A stretch of 64,000 nucleotides of DNA, from assembly GCA_946623825.1 (NCBI GenBank), contig CAMORN010000001.1:80202-144201 (forward strand), in the 5' to 3' direction. Shown in pieces: positions 18,406-28,319 of this stretch (positions are counted from its first letter, which is position 1; the number at the start of each line of letters is the position of its first letter). This DNA is from an uncultured Alphaproteobacteria bacterium. GTDB taxonomy: Bacteria; Pseudomonadota; Alphaproteobacteria; Rs-D84. The notes beneath the pieces were generated by a model. The model was not told where the DNA came from, searched no databases, and saw nothing but the letters and a program-made list of their open reading frames with translations. The translations under genes and the position numbers were made by a program.

Positions 18406-19335
18406 TTAAATCGCATCGTAATTTTTGCGAATTATTTTTCCGCTTTTGCGCAACAGGGCGGATTCATTTGCACTCAATTTTGTATGCAGATTCATCAAAA
18501 CGCCTTTTTCACCGATGACGCGTGGCATGGACATAGCAACTGCATTTTTACCAATGCCATCAACGACAGATGTTGTTAAAACACGTTTTTCATCATTTAT
18601 TATTGCGTGCAATAAATCAGCAACCGCACCACCAATGCCGTCCCATGTTGCGCCGCGTCCGCGTATGATTTCATATGCTGCATTTCTGACACGATGTTCA
18701 ATAGTGTTTCGTGTTGTTTGCGGTAATGACAATTTTGCCTGTTTACAGAAATCGTCTAATGCAATTCCGCCAACATAAACCGCAGACCAATTCAACACAG
18801 ATGAATCACCATGTTCGCCCAACACATAAGATGTGATAGAACGTGTAGATATTCCCAATTGACGCGCCAATATAATTTTGAAACGCGCTGAATCGAGCAT
18901 TGTTCCGGTTCCAATAACACGCGATGCAGGCAATTTAGATAATTTTTGTGCCAACATAACCATAACATCTAATGGGTTTGTGACGATTATCAATTTAACT
19001 TTCTTTGCATCAACATTTTCCATAACCTTTGGTACAATGTCGGAAATAACAGCTGCGTTTTTATGTAATAAATCTGTTCTGGTTTCGCCAGGTTTTTGGT
19101 TTGCACCGGCGGCGATAATAACAATATCAGAACCGCGTATTCCACGATAGTTGCTGACCGCACTCAATTTAATATCGTAAGAAAACGCAGATGCATGTCC
19201 CAAATCTTCAGCGGCAGCGCGTGCGCGAATTCCGTCGCGGTCAAACAAAACGATTTCATGTGCCAATCCTGTATTTTGCACCGCAGTTGCAACCGCAGAA
19301 CCAACAGAACCAATACCAATAATTGCTATTTTCAT
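18406..19335 (-). CDS. ldh: L-lactate dehydrogenase (NAD-dependent)
   Basis: 309 aa of the LDH/MDH superfamily. The Rossmann motif is GIGSVGSAVA near residue 7. The substrate loop reads AGANQKPGETR, with Gln at the position that selects pyruvate (Arg would indicate malate). The catalytic His motif is GEHGDSSV near residue 178. It reduces pyruvate to L-lactate and regenerates NAD, fitting a fermentative lifestyle with the anaerobic genes elsewhere here. It starts at an ATG with a weak AGAG site. Confidence 0.9.
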   Translation of the reverse strand: MKIAIIGIGSVGSAVATAVQNTGLAHEIVLFDRDGIRARAAAEDLGHASAFSYDIKLSAVSNYRGIRGSDIVIIAAGANQKPGETRTDLLHKNAAVISDIVPKVMENVDAKKVKLIIVTNPLDVMVMLAQKLSKLPASRVIGTGTMLDSARFKIILARQLGISTRSITSYVLGEHGDSSVLNWSAVYVGGIALDDFCKQAKLSLPQTTRNTIEHRVRNAAYEIIRGRGATWDGIGGAVADLLHAIINDEKRVLTTSVVDGIGKNAVAMSMPRVIGEKGVLMNLHTKLSANESALLRKSGKIIRKNYDAI

Positions 19336-19362
19336 TTTCTCTCCATTTATTTTGATGAATAT

Positions 19363-19390
19363 ATTATATCATAAAATTGATATAAAAAAA
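19363..19390 (-). promoter_or_regulatory. Probable ldh promoter (extended -10)
   Basis: On the minus strand a T8 run is followed by TTTTATGATATAATA, an extended -10 (TG-N-TATAAT; the TATAAT is at 19363-19368). The same TTTTATGATATAATA block precedes two outer-membrane barrel genes (25.17 and 40.43 kb). The T-run may also be the tail of the proS terminator (weak GGGT-TTT-ACCC hairpin, 19394-19404). Confidence 0.5.
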
Positions 19391-19413
19391 ACTGGGTTTT
19401 ACCCCCGTTGATT

Positions 19414-20694
19414 TTAATGTTTAGATAATTCGTTTATCAAATCTTTTATTGTGTCTGAATAATTATTTATATCCAATGTATTTGGTAAATTGGTTGTGTC
19501 GTAATTATTTACACGATATTTTACTTCGATTTGATTTTGTGCCATATTTTTTGCAGAAACGATTAAACGAATTGGTGCAGAAATTAAATCTGCATCTGCA
19601 AATTTTTCACCAGCACGATTATCACGTGTATCAAGTAAAACTTCCACCCCAGCAGATTTCAAATTGTTATAAATTTCTTCTGCCTTTGGCAAAGTTTTTC
19701 CTTCTTTATCTGTTAAACCGATAACTTCGACTGCAAATGGTGCGGTTTCCATATTCCAAATTGGTCCGTTATCATCTGCGCTTTCTTCAATAATGGCAGC
19801 CATAACACGTGAAACACCGATTCCATAGCAACCCATGATAGGTGTTTTTTCGGTGCCGTCTTCGGCTGTATAAGTCATGTGCATAGAATCAGTATATTTT
19901 TTACCCAATTGGAAAATGTTTCCGATTTCAATACCACGAACCTTGTTCAAAGTTTTTCCACATTTTGGACATACGGTTGAATCTGTTTCTTCAAGTTCTT
20001 TGTTTGCACGGAAACCACAATCGCAGATATACAAAGTATCTTCGCCCATTTCGTTTATCAATTGAAATTCGTGTGCGATTTTTCCACCCATATCACCAGT
20101 TGCAGACATAACATCTGTTACATTTTTCAGACCGCATCTTTTATATATTTTATAGTATGCGTCAAAACAACGTTTATAATATTTTTCCAAATCTTCTTGT
20201 GTTTCATGGAAAGAATAACCGTCTTTCATGATAAATTCACGTGTTCTGATTAAACCAGCACGTACACGCAATTCATCACGGAATTTAGTTTGTATTTGAT
20301 AAACCATGAAAGGCATTTGACGATAAGATTTAATTACAGAACGTGCATAATCTGTGACAACTTCTTCGTGTGTTGGACAAATTACATAATCTGCACCAGA
20401 ACGACTTTTGAATTTTGCAATATTATCCATGGAATCATAACGCCCCGTTTCTTTCCATAAATCAGCGCCACAAACAACAGGCATCAACATTTCTTGACCG
20501 TCAATTGCGTTCATTTCTTCTCGAATAATATTTTCTATTTTACGAACAACAGACCAACCCAATGGTGTTAATGTATAACCGCCCTGAAAGGTTTGATATA
20601 TATAACCACCCTTAACAGCGATTTTATGTCCACGTGTTGTTGCGCCTGCAACATCTCCGTATAATCTATCTACGCATAAATTTTCAATTTTCAT
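19414..20694 (-). CDS. proS: Prolyl-tRNA synthetase, short form without the editing insert
   Basis: 426 aa against about 570 for the usual bacterial enzyme. Class II motifs: motif 1 region around TPLGWSVVRKIENIIREEM, motif 2 FRDELRVRAGLIRTREFIMKD, motif 3 GCYGIGVSRVMAAI. The region where the editing domain normally sits is replaced by a short four-Cys knuckle (CDCG, CPKCG; about 225-250). This compact form is typical of alphaproteobacteria and mitochondria. It charges tRNA-Pro. It is last in an olsB-plsC-proS operon (20-base gap). Confidence 0.95.
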   Translation of the reverse strand: MKIENLCVDRLYGDVAGATTRGHKIAVKGGYIYQTFQGGYTLTPLGWSVVRKIENIIREEMNAIDGQEMLMPVVCGADLWKETGRYDSMDNIAKFKSRSGADYVICPTHEEVVTDYARSVIKSYRQMPFMVYQIQTKFRDELRVRAGLIRTREFIMKDGYSFHETQEDLEKYYKRCFDAYYKIYKRCGLKNVTDVMSATGDMGGKIAHEFQLINEMGEDTLYICDCGFRANKELEETDSTVCPKCGKTLNKVRGIEIGNIFQLGKKYTDSMHMTYTAEDGTEKTPIMGCYGIGVSRVMAAIIEESADDNGPIWNMETAPFAVEVIGLTDKEGKTLPKAEEIYNNLKSAGVEVLLDTRDNRAGEKFADADLISAPIRLIVSAKNMAQNQIEVKYRVNNYDTTNLPNTLDINNYSDTIKDLINELSKH

Positions 20695-20714
20695 TTTTTT
20701 ACCACTCTATTTTT

Positions 20715-21524
20715 TTATTTGTCTTGAATATATTTGTCTGAAATTATTTTGTGCAGAGTATCTGCCATTTCTTTTCTGTCCATACCCGTTAAATCGGGAA
20801 TAGGTAAAATTTCTATTTCAACCAAAAATCCGCCCAGCATCATTATATGAAATACCTGCATAAATGCACTGCGTTCTATTTTGCAATATGGACCGCAATC
20901 CATTTTTTTATTATCAAAATAAGCAAAATGGTTTGCTAAATCTTCATCATTAATTTTTGTGCCGTCTTTCAAACGATAATGAACAACAACAGGTTGAACA
21001 CTTACACCTGTTTTTTCAATGACATCAAACATAGAACTTTTGAATTGTTTTACATATGCACCGTTTGTAGATGTTCCTTCTGGAAATATAAACAATGGGT
21101 AATCAACAGAATCTAATTCGTGTTTGATTGCATCTAAAGCTTCAACCGCATGTGATGGTCGTCTGTCAATAAATACAACACCGAATTTTTTTGCCATCCA
21201 ACCAATTAATGGCCACGATTCAATATCTTTCTTTGCAAAGAAAGAACCACCCAGTGCAGCAGCCATTGTTGATATTTCAAAAACAGAAATATGATTGCAT
21301 ACACAAAGCAATGGACGTTCAGAAGACAATTTGCCTTTTATTTTATAACTGACACCCATAAACCAGTTAAAATAACGCATGAAAAATTTCATGTATTTTA
21401 CAGAAATTTTACCACGTGGCATAAAACACAAAATAATTGCGTTTATAACCACATATGTCCATGCAACGATGAATTTGACAATTGCCCAAAGCGTATTGAA
21501 AATATTTTGTTTTCTTATTTTCAT
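20715..21524 (-). CDS. 1-acyl-glycerol-3-phosphate or lyso-ornithine-lipid acyltransferase (PlsC/OlsA family)
   Basis: 269 aa. An N-terminal membrane segment (about 10-32) is followed by acyltransferase motif I NHISVFE (HX4E, a variant also common in alphaproteobacterial PlsC/OlsA), then the FIDRR and FPEGTST motifs that bind the phosphate or head group. It begins five bases after the olsB-like gene, which suggests it O-acylates lyso-ornithine lipid (OlsA). A general PlsC role in phosphatidic acid synthesis cannot be excluded. Confidence 0.85.
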   Translation of the reverse strand: MKIRKQNIFNTLWAIVKFIVAWTYVVINAIILCFMPRGKISVKYMKFFMRYFNWFMGVSYKIKGKLSSERPLLCVCNHISVFEISTMAAALGGSFFAKKDIESWPLIGWMAKKFGVVFIDRRPSHAVEALDAIKHELDSVDYPLFIFPEGTSTNGAYVKQFKSSMFDVIEKTGVSVQPVVVHYRLKDGTKINDEDLANHFAYFDNKKMDCGPYCKIERSAFMQVFHIMMLGGFLVEIEILPIPDLTGMDRKEMADTLHKIISDKYIQDK

Positions 21525-21529
21525 TTTTT

Positions 21530-22498
21530 TTATTCGCCTTGTTTTTCAGATTCTTCTTCTGAATTTTCTTTGTCTATGTATTCGACATCATCTGCATCTT
21601 CACGCATAAACAATTCAGCGAATGCACGGATGGCTTTTGCAGCACCAGTGAAAGGTGATGCAACAATTTTACCCAATATTTGCAATGGTCCCGCTTTGAT
21701 TCCAAATTCATCAAAGGCATTTTCAGAACCTGCAAAATGTTTCTGGTATGTTTTATCAACATTTTTTGTTTGAACCATAACGAATACATCGCAGGTACCA
21801 AAACTTTTATCAATAAACACACCACGACCAAATGTTGCGCCCAATCTTAAATAACCCTTTATCAAAGGTGTCATTTGTTTCTTTGCTTCTTCTTCGTCAA
21901 CAAATGCGCGTGGCAAAATATTCATTTGTGTCATGCGTGGGTCAACCCCAGGTTCAAGTTTGTCTTTCAACACGGTTGCGCGCAAATGCAATGGTGATAA
22001 ATTGTTATAGTATAAATAAGAAATTGCCTGAGCAAATTGTGCAGGTTTGCTGCCCACCCAAGATGGAACACCAAACAAAATAACAATTTTACGTTTTACA
22101 ACATATTCACATAAACCCGCCCACAACAAACGCATAACCAAACCGTTTTCACGATATTCAGCATCAACGCACGCACGGGACATTTCTGCAATGTTGCCTT
22201 TCACTTTTTTTATTTTTGATAAATTGTATTCGCGTTCTGTATAGAAACCGCCCATTTTTTCAGCGGCGTCTCTGTCAATGATACGATATGTTCCAACAAT
22301 TTTATTGTTGTGGAATACAGCCATATAATCAGCATATGTATCATAAGAATCATATTCTTCGCCAAGATTTTTTTGTTCTTCTGTTGCAGAAGCTTCTTCT
22401 TCCAAACAGAAAACACGATAACGCAATTGGCGAACCTGTTTGCGTTCTTCTTTTGTACGGGTTAAACGGACTTCATAGTCACGAACTTTTATTGCCAT
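21530..22498 (-). CDS. olsB: Ornithine-acyl-ACP N-acyltransferase-like protein (OlsB)
   Basis: 322 aa of the GNAT-like OlsB family, which transfers a 3-hydroxyacyl chain from ACP to ornithine to make lyso-ornithine lipid. Motifs: LRYRVFCLEEE near residue 25, IVGTYRII near 65, EMSRACVDAEYRENGLVMRLLW near 105-125 and the PSWVGSKP segment. The last ~70 residues form an extension ending in an acidic tail rich in Glu/Asp, not usual for the family. First gene of the operon with plsC/olsA. Confidence 0.8.
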   Translation of the reverse strand: MAIKVRDYEVRLTRTKEERKQVRQLRYRVFCLEEEASATEEQKNLGEEYDSYDTYADYMAVFHNNKIVGTYRIIDRDAAEKMGGFYTEREYNLSKIKKVKGNIAEMSRACVDAEYRENGLVMRLLWAGLCEYVVKRKIVILFGVPSWVGSKPAQFAQAISYLYYNNLSPLHLRATVLKDKLEPGVDPRMTQMNILPRAFVDEEEAKKQMTPLIKGYLRLGATFGRGVFIDKSFGTCDVFVMVQTKNVDKTYQKHFAGSENAFDEFGIKAGPLQILGKIVASPFTGAAKAIRAFAELFMREDADDVEYIDKENSEEESEKQGE

Positions 22499-22607
22499 AA
22501 TATATTTCCTTTATAATAACATATGCTAAATGGTATCAAAGAAAAAGCATATAAGCAATAAATTTTATTTTTGCTGGACTTTTTATTTTTTTAGTGTAAG
22601 AGATTTT

Positions 22608-23663
22608 TTATTTTAATTTTTCAGACAATTCGCCAATGGCAATTGCATACCACGAAGAATTGTTCCATTTCTTGATTCTGTAAAAATTAGGATAGGTTAA
22701 ATACCCATAAATCACAGGTTTTGGTGCAATGTCAACATCTGGATCTAATTCGGCAGATTTTGATTCTAAATCCATTTTTGCGATTTCTTTTGTGTCCGCA
22801 ACAAGACCAACAATTGTGTCATTTGGAACCAATTGAATTGAATCATTTGTCATTATGCCTAATTTTGCCCATTCGGTAATAGATTTTTTTACATCGCCAT
22901 TAAGAATTTTTCTGTCTATGTCCGCAGGTATAATTACGCGTTGAATAATTTTTTCGTCTTTATTCCACCCCAGTTTGCTAAGGTAATTTGCAGCACTGTA
23001 CATTGCGTCGCCAATACTGTTTATGATGTCTATATGTCCATCATTATTGCCGTCAACACCGTATTGTTCCAATGTTGTTGGTATAAATTGAAAATGTCCC
23101 ATAGCGCCAGCCCAACTGCCGTGTATAGAATTTATTTTCAATTTATTTTTATCCGCAGTTTTCATCAAAGATAATAATTGTTTTGTGAAAAATTCTTCAC
23201 GGCGTCCGTCGTATATCAGTGTTATAAATGCATCACGCAATTGATATTTAGATTTGTTTTGACCGTAATTAGATTCCATTCCCCAAAACGCAAGAAGCAC
23301 GTTTTTTGGAATTCCAAATTTTGTAAAAGTGCGATTTAATAATGTTGGATATTCAGATTTCTTTTTTATTCCATTTTGTATTCTGGTTTTGCTGACTGTA
23401 CGATTGAGGTATTGTTCCAATGTCAATGTAAATTCAGATTGATTTCTGTCTGATTTTATAATGCTTGGAATAAAATCTGGTGTTTTTAATGTTTCGTCTA
23501 TGACTGATTCAGAAATTTTTTGTTGTTGTGCGCGATTGCGTATATTAGAAATCACATTATCCCAACGTTCATAATCAAATGCACCACGATCTGCAAATGC
23601 AGAATTAACAAAAATGCTGCACAAAAAACATATACTATAAAAGAGAGTATGTTTTTTCATCAT
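22608..23663 (-). CDS. Lytic murein transglycosylase, MltB/SltB family
   Basis: 351 aa with a signal peptide (cleavage near SAFA-DRG, about residue 25). No lipobox is seen, so it is soluble periplasmic. The catalytic Glu lies in WGMESNYGQ near residue 130. The segment GSWAGAMGHFQFIPTTLEQYGVDGNNDGH is the MltB substrate-groove signature. It cleaves peptidoglycan glycan strands to 1,6-anhydro products. The C-terminus YPNFYRIKKWNNSSWYAIAIGELS matches the family end. Confidence 0.9.
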   Translation of the reverse strand: MMKKHTLFYSICFLCSIFVNSAFADRGAFDYERWDNVISNIRNRAQQQKISESVIDETLKTPDFIPSIIKSDRNQSEFTLTLEQYLNRTVSKTRIQNGIKKKSEYPTLLNRTFTKFGIPKNVLLAFWGMESNYGQNKSKYQLRDAFITLIYDGRREEFFTKQLLSLMKTADKNKLKINSIHGSWAGAMGHFQFIPTTLEQYGVDGNNDGHIDIINSIGDAMYSAANYLSKLGWNKDEKIIQRVIIPADIDRKILNGDVKKSITEWAKLGIMTNDSIQLVPNDTIVGLVADTKEIAKMDLESKSAELDPDVDIAPKPVIYGYLTYPNFYRIKKWNNSSWYAIAIGELSEKLK

Positions 23664-23683
23664 AACATCTGTTTATTTCGTTA

Positions 23684-25150
23684 TTAAAATGCGTATTTAA
23701 TTCCGATATGTAATCCATAGGAACGCCATGTTGCATTTTTCAATGAATCTGTGACTTTTTCAGTATATGCAGGTTGGGTTTGCACAACCCATTCGCCTGG
23801 GTTTGTTTCGCTTTCTACATATATTGTTGATTCAGCAACATACAATTCGCCACCAATTTTACCGATGTGAAAATAGTCTGTGTTTGCAGTCAAAGATAAT
23901 TGTAAACGGTCAGACAATTGGTATGTGTATTCCATTTCTGCTTCGTAAGCGAATGCACCATTGTCACCTTCGTCAAGGAAACTTGGGTCTTGTTGCCAAT
24001 CATCACGATTTGGCCATGTTCCTTCTGATGAATATTTCGGCATACTTACCTGTACATAAAAACGCAGTTTATCAGCCAATGTCATTTGTTTTTCAAATTC
24101 CAACCCCAGATAAAAACCAGACCATGTTGTATTATAAATGTGTGTTGTGCCATTAACAACAATCATACCATCGCCACCGATTACGACACAGTCACCTTCG
24201 CCGACACCCCATGGAATATCACCCAGACTTGAATTCCAATCAACGGTTGTTAATGAATCTCCAATCAAGAATATGCCACTGCCACTGGACGAAGCAGGAA
24301 CAATTTTTATGTCTTCTGGGGACATACAAATCTGATATAAACCAGAATCATCGGAAACGATTGTATCTTGGGAAACAGCATAATAATTTTGTTCCATATC
24401 ACCAAAAACATAATCGCCAGATGTTGTCATCAATGGTAAATAAACACCTGGGTTAGGGTAAATATGGTTGCTCATTTTCATATTGTGTTTGAAAATTTCA
24501 TAACCAATATGAGGGGTCACTTTCCAACCGCCAAGATCCCATATGTGATGTGCACCAATACCGAATTTCAATTTACGTGTAGATGCAGTTTGATCACCGA
24601 TAGATATTGTGAAAATACCATCCGTTGGATATGCGTAATCATATGGTTCAAGGTCATAGTCCATAGACAGACCGCCTTTTTCAAGTTTTCCATATGAATA
24701 TTCAGCATACGCAGCCAAATCAAAACCGTGCAAATCAAACACATGTTTGATACCAACACCAATTTCATTGAACATCATGTCATCCCATTCCAAAATGGAA
24801 TTAACACCAGTCTTGAATTCAAAATCAGCAAAACGACGCATATATTTTGCATAAACAGATGTTCTGTAATCATTGCCGTTTGCGATGCCGTTTGTTGTCA
24901 TTGCACCGCGATCTGTTTTTTGAACGCGTCTTGGAACCTGATAAGAATAAGAATTGGAAGATAAAACCTGTTTTTTGCCAGTGTTTCCGACATAATTTGT
25001 ATAACCAAATTCTTGATATTTAGGATAAGCCTGACGATTTGCATTAACAATTTTATTTTGTCTGTAAAATGAAGGTACCCCCTCGTTAGAGGCCATAGCC
25101 ATCAACGGGGCAGAAATCATGCACAAAATAGACAAAAATCTACTTCTCAT
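23684..25150 (-). CDS. Large outer-membrane beta-barrel protein
   Basis: 488 aa. A signal peptide (MRSRFLSILCMISAPLMAMA) and a Tyr/Asn/Gln-rich N-terminal linker of about 60 residues precede many alternating amphipathic strands (VYAKYMRRFADFEFKTG, FYLGLEFEKQM). It ends with the aromatic residue of a barrel C-terminal signature (LHIGIKYAF). Omptin-like or porin-like size, but the family is not recognised. A long loop at about 245-330 is probably external. Its promoter matches that of the barrel gene at 39267-40400. Confidence 0.8.
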   Translation of the reverse strand: MRSRFLSILCMISAPLMAMASNEGVPSFYRQNKIVNANRQAYPKYQEFGYTNYVGNTGKKQVLSSNSYSYQVPRRVQKTDRGAMTTNGIANGNDYRTSVYAKYMRRFADFEFKTGVNSILEWDDMMFNEIGVGIKHVFDLHGFDLAAYAEYSYGKLEKGGLSMDYDLEPYDYAYPTDGIFTISIGDQTASTRKLKFGIGAHHIWDLGGWKVTPHIGYEIFKHNMKMSNHIYPNPGVYLPLMTTSGDYVFGDMEQNYYAVSQDTIVSDDSGLYQICMSPEDIKIVPASSSGSGIFLIGDSLTTVDWNSSLGDIPWGVGEGDCVVIGGDGMIVVNGTTHIYNTTWSGFYLGLEFEKQMTLADKLRFYVQVSMPKYSSEGTWPNRDDWQQDPSFLDEGDNGAFAYEAEMEYTYQLSDRLQLSLTANTDYFHIGKIGGELYVAESTIYVESETNPGEWVVQTQPAYTEKVTDSLKNATWRSYGLHIGIKYAF

Positions 25151-25167
25151 CTTTCCTTTCGTATGAC

Positions 25168-25200
25168 TATTATATCATAAAAATCGTCTTAAAAAAAGTG
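25168..25200 (-). promoter_or_regulatory. Promoter of the 488-aa barrel gene, shared type
   Basis: On the minus strand: CACTTTTTTTA, about 10 bases, then TTTTATGATATAATA (TATAAT at 25169-25174). This is nearly the same architecture and spacing as upstream of the 377-aa barrel gene at 40426-40458. Confidence 0.6.
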
Positions 25201-25245
25201 TTTGTTTATATTGAATTTTATTTTTTGTAATATATCATTTCTTTT

Positions 25246-26301
25246 ATGAATTATCCGCATAATCTTTATATTCATGTCCCGTTTTGTTTGTCTAAGTGCA
25301 AATATTGTGCATTTTATTCGATTGCGTGTGAAAAACCAGATTGGAAAGAATATTGTCAAAATATATGTGCTGAGATTAAATTTTGGGCGGAAAAATTGGG
25401 AAAAATTAAAATTCCTACGATATTTTTTGGTGGTGGGACCCCGTCTTTGATGCCGGTGAATGTTATGGAACAAATTTTAAAAACTGTTTCAGATAATTTT
25501 GAAATAGATACAGATTGTGAAATAACCATAGAATCAAACCCAAAGACAATAGATTCTGCAAAATTATCAGATTTTGTTTCAATTGGCATAAACAGATTAT
25601 CCATTGGTATCCAATCGTTAAATGATGATGAATTAAAATTTTTGGGCCGTCGTCATAATGTGAAAGAGGCACTTGATTTATTAACAACGGCACAAAATAT
25701 GAAAATCAGGGTTTCAGCCGATTTTATTTATGGATTGCCGGGGCATAATGTAAAATCTGTGGTGAATTTGTGTGATGAAATTAATAAATTAGGACTTGAA
25801 CATGTTTCAATGTATGAATTAACAATAGAAGAAAATACACCTTTTGGAAAAATGAATTTAGATATGCCAAATAATGAAACAATGGCACAAATGTACACTG
25901 AAATTCCGAATGTATTAAATTTACCACGATACGAAGTTTCTAACTATGCTGTTTGGGGTCAAGAATGTCGTCATAATAAAAATATATGGAATGGCGAACC
26001 TTATATCGGAATTGGCAGGGCTGCTGCTGGGCGTATTTATATGAACGGTGTGTGGTATGAACAAAAAGGCAATAATGAATTTTTTGAAAAAATGCCAAAT
26101 GATATGCGTGCGATTGAAAAAATAATTACTGGAATGAGAACAGTTTCTGGTGTAATGTTGGATTCAGATATAAAATCTCAATTAAATACAAATTGGATTT
26201 TAAAACATCCTGAATTGGTTGTTATGGATGAAAAATCATTGCGGGCAACTGATGCAGGAATGTTGATTCTGGACGATTTGATAATGGAAATAACGAAATG
26301 A
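25246..26301 (+). CDS. hemW: Radical SAM heme chaperone HemW-like protein
   Basis: 351 aa. The N-terminus LYIHVPFCLSKCKYCAFYS holds the CxxxCxxC cluster motif with the extra Cys-Phe context of HemW rather than HemN. FFGGGTPSLM follows, and the ADFIYGLPG and SMYELTIEENTPF segments fit. HemW is thought to deliver heme to membrane enzymes; older annotation calls it oxygen-independent coproporphyrinogen oxidase. Its stop overlaps the start of the M13 peptidase by four bases (ATGA). Confidence 0.88.
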   Translation: MNYPHNLYIHVPFCLSKCKYCAFYSIACEKPDWKEYCQNICAEIKFWAEKLGKIKIPTIFFGGGTPSLMPVNVMEQILKTVSDNFEIDTDCEITIESNPKTIDSAKLSDFVSIGINRLSIGIQSLNDDELKFLGRRHNVKEALDLLTTAQNMKIRVSADFIYGLPGHNVKSVVNLCDEINKLGLEHVSMYELTIEENTPFGKMNLDMPNNETMAQMYTEIPNVLNLPRYEVSNYAVWGQECRHNKNIWNGEPYIGIGRAAAGRIYMNGVWYEQKGNNEFFEKMPNDMRAIEKIITGMRTVSGVMLDSDIKSQLNTNWILKHPELVVMDEKSLRATDAGMLILDDLIMEITK

Positions 26302-28283
26302 AAAATAAAATATTAAACTTAATCGGAATAATTGCGGTTGTTGTCGCTTTATTTGTTGCGTTTTTTGTAATTAAAAAGGGGAATGTTATGAACGGTGGAA
26401 TAAAAATTGAAAATATGGATTTAAATGTAAAATATGGTGATGATTTTTATGAATATGCAACTGGTGGTTGGTTAAAGAAAAATCCTATTCCAAGTGATTA
26501 TACAAGATGGACTTCTTTTCATCAATTAGACGCGATGAATCTTGAACGTGTTCGTGATATCGCAGAACAAGATAATGGCAAGATAGGGTTGTTATATAAA
26601 ATTGCGATGAATACAGAAAAATTAAACAGCGAAAAAACAGTACCTGTGAAATCTTATCTGGAACAAATAGATAAAATTAAATCAGTCGAAGATTTAGCAG
26701 AATATTTGGGTAAAAGTCATCGTTATTCTTCTGCGTTTTGGGGTGATGGTGTTTTGTTAGATGATACCGACAGTACGCATTATATCTTTGTAATCGGTCA
26801 GGGCGGAATCGGTTTGTCCAGAGATTATTTTTTTGATACCGACGAAAAATCAAAACAGGTCAGAAGCGAATATAAAAAATATATCAAAAAAATTATGAAT
26901 AATTTTGGAATTGATGTTGATGTTGATAAATTGTATGCACTGGAAGAAAGAATGGCGAAATCTTTCTATACAAAAGAACAAGAAAGAAACCCATTGTTGA
27001 ATTATCACAAAAAATATGTTTCTGAATTGAAAACAGAAATGCCAAATTTTGATTGGGAAATTTTCTTGAAAGCGCGCGGTGTTAATGCGGAATATATAAA
27101 CATAGAACAAATTGAACCTATTGCAGAATCTATCGCAATTATGAATGATACAAATATAGATTTAATTAAAACATATCTGAAATACAGAATTGTAAATTCT
27201 GCGACTTCTTTGTTAGATGACAAAACATATGATATCGCGTTTGATTTTTATAACAGAATATTGTCTGGTCAACAGGAAAAAAAGCAACGTTGGAAAAGGG
27301 CTGTTGATATTCTTGACGGTTCATTGGGTGAAGAAATTGGTCAATTGTATGTGAAAAAATATTTTTCCAAGGAAGCAAAACATCGTATGGAATCTTTGGT
27401 GGAAAATTTAAGACGTGCATTAGAGGTTCGTATAAAAAATCTTGATTGGATGAGTGATGCTACAAAAAAACAAGCGCTTGATAAATTACATTCTTTCAAA
27501 GCTAAAATTGGTTATCCTGATAAATGGCGTGATTATTCTAAACTTGAAATCAAAGAAGACAGTTTATATGCAAACATGATGCGTGTCGCAGAATTTGAAG
27601 ATGAATTTTGGTTGAATAAAATTGGTAAAGAAAAAGATCCAAGTATATGGTATATGAATGCGCATGAAATAAATGCGTATTATGACCCATCTACAAATGA
27701 AATTTGTTTTCCAGCAGGAATTTTGCAATATCCGTTTTTTGATGTGAACGCAGATGATGCTTTTAATTATGGTGCAATTGGTTCTGTTATTGGACATGAA
27801 ATGACACACGGTTTTGATGACAGTGGTCGTCATTTTGACAAAGACGGTAATATGCGCGATTGGTGGACCAAGGAAGATGCAGAGCAATTTGAAAAACACG
27901 CAAATATTATGAAAGAACATTTTAATAATATTCTTGTTGCACCAAATTTACATGCAAACGGTGAATTTACATTGGGTGAAAATCTTGCTGATTATGGTGG
28001 GGTAACAATATCTTATACTGCGTATAAAATGTTTGGTAAAAAATCAGAAGAATATCTTGGGTTTGATTCAGACAAAAGATTCTTTCTGGCGTTTGCAATG
28101 ACAGAAGCAGGCAATATCAGAGATGCAGAATTAATTCGTTTAACAAAAACAAATGAACATTCTTTATCGCGTTGGCGTGTAAATGGAATATTGCCACATG
28201 TTGATGCTTGGTATGATGTGTTTAATATATCTGAATCAGACAAATTATATATTGCGCCTGATAAAAGGGTGAATTTATGGTAA
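26298..28283 (+). CDS. Membrane-anchored M13 family zinc metallopeptidase (PepO/neprilysin type)
   Basis: 661 aa. One N-terminal membrane segment (about 7-27) anchors the enzyme with its catalytic domain in the periplasm. The zinc motif is GHEMTHGFDD (HExxH near 499-503); the third ligand lies in ENLADYGG near 560. NAYYDPS is the substrate-binding block. The C-terminus RVNLW replaces the eukaryotic CxxW. M13 peptidases cleave oligopeptides. Overlapping hemW by four bases indicates translational coupling. Confidence 0.93.
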   Translation: MKNKILNLIGIIAVVVALFVAFFVIKKGNVMNGGIKIENMDLNVKYGDDFYEYATGGWLKKNPIPSDYTRWTSFHQLDAMNLERVRDIAEQDNGKIGLLYKIAMNTEKLNSEKTVPVKSYLEQIDKIKSVEDLAEYLGKSHRYSSAFWGDGVLLDDTDSTHYIFVIGQGGIGLSRDYFFDTDEKSKQVRSEYKKYIKKIMNNFGIDVDVDKLYALEERMAKSFYTKEQERNPLLNYHKKYVSELKTEMPNFDWEIFLKARGVNAEYINIEQIEPIAESIAIMNDTNIDLIKTYLKYRIVNSATSLLDDKTYDIAFDFYNRILSGQQEKKQRWKRAVDILDGSLGEEIGQLYVKKYFSKEAKHRMESLVENLRRALEVRIKNLDWMSDATKKQALDKLHSFKAKIGYPDKWRDYSKLEIKEDSLYANMMRVAEFEDEFWLNKIGKEKDPSIWYMNAHEINAYYDPSTNEICFPAGILQYPFFDVNADDAFNYGAIGSVIGHEMTHGFDDSGRHFDKDGNMRDWWTKEDAEQFEKHANIMKEHFNNILVAPNLHANGEFTLGENLADYGGVTISYTAYKMFGKKSEEYLGFDSDKRFFLAFAMTEAGNIRDAELIRLTKTNEHSLSRWRVNGILPHVDAWYDVFNISESDKLYIAPDKRVNLW

Positions 28284-28287
28284 AATA

Positions 28288-28313
28288 AAAACCGTCATTA
28301 TGACGGTTTTTTT
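28288..28313. terminator. Bidirectional terminator between the M13 peptidase gene and ihfA
   Basis: AAAACCGTCA-TTA-TGACGGTTTTTTT; A and T runs on both sides serve the convergent genes. Confidence 0.88.
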
Positions 28314-28319
28314 ATAATC

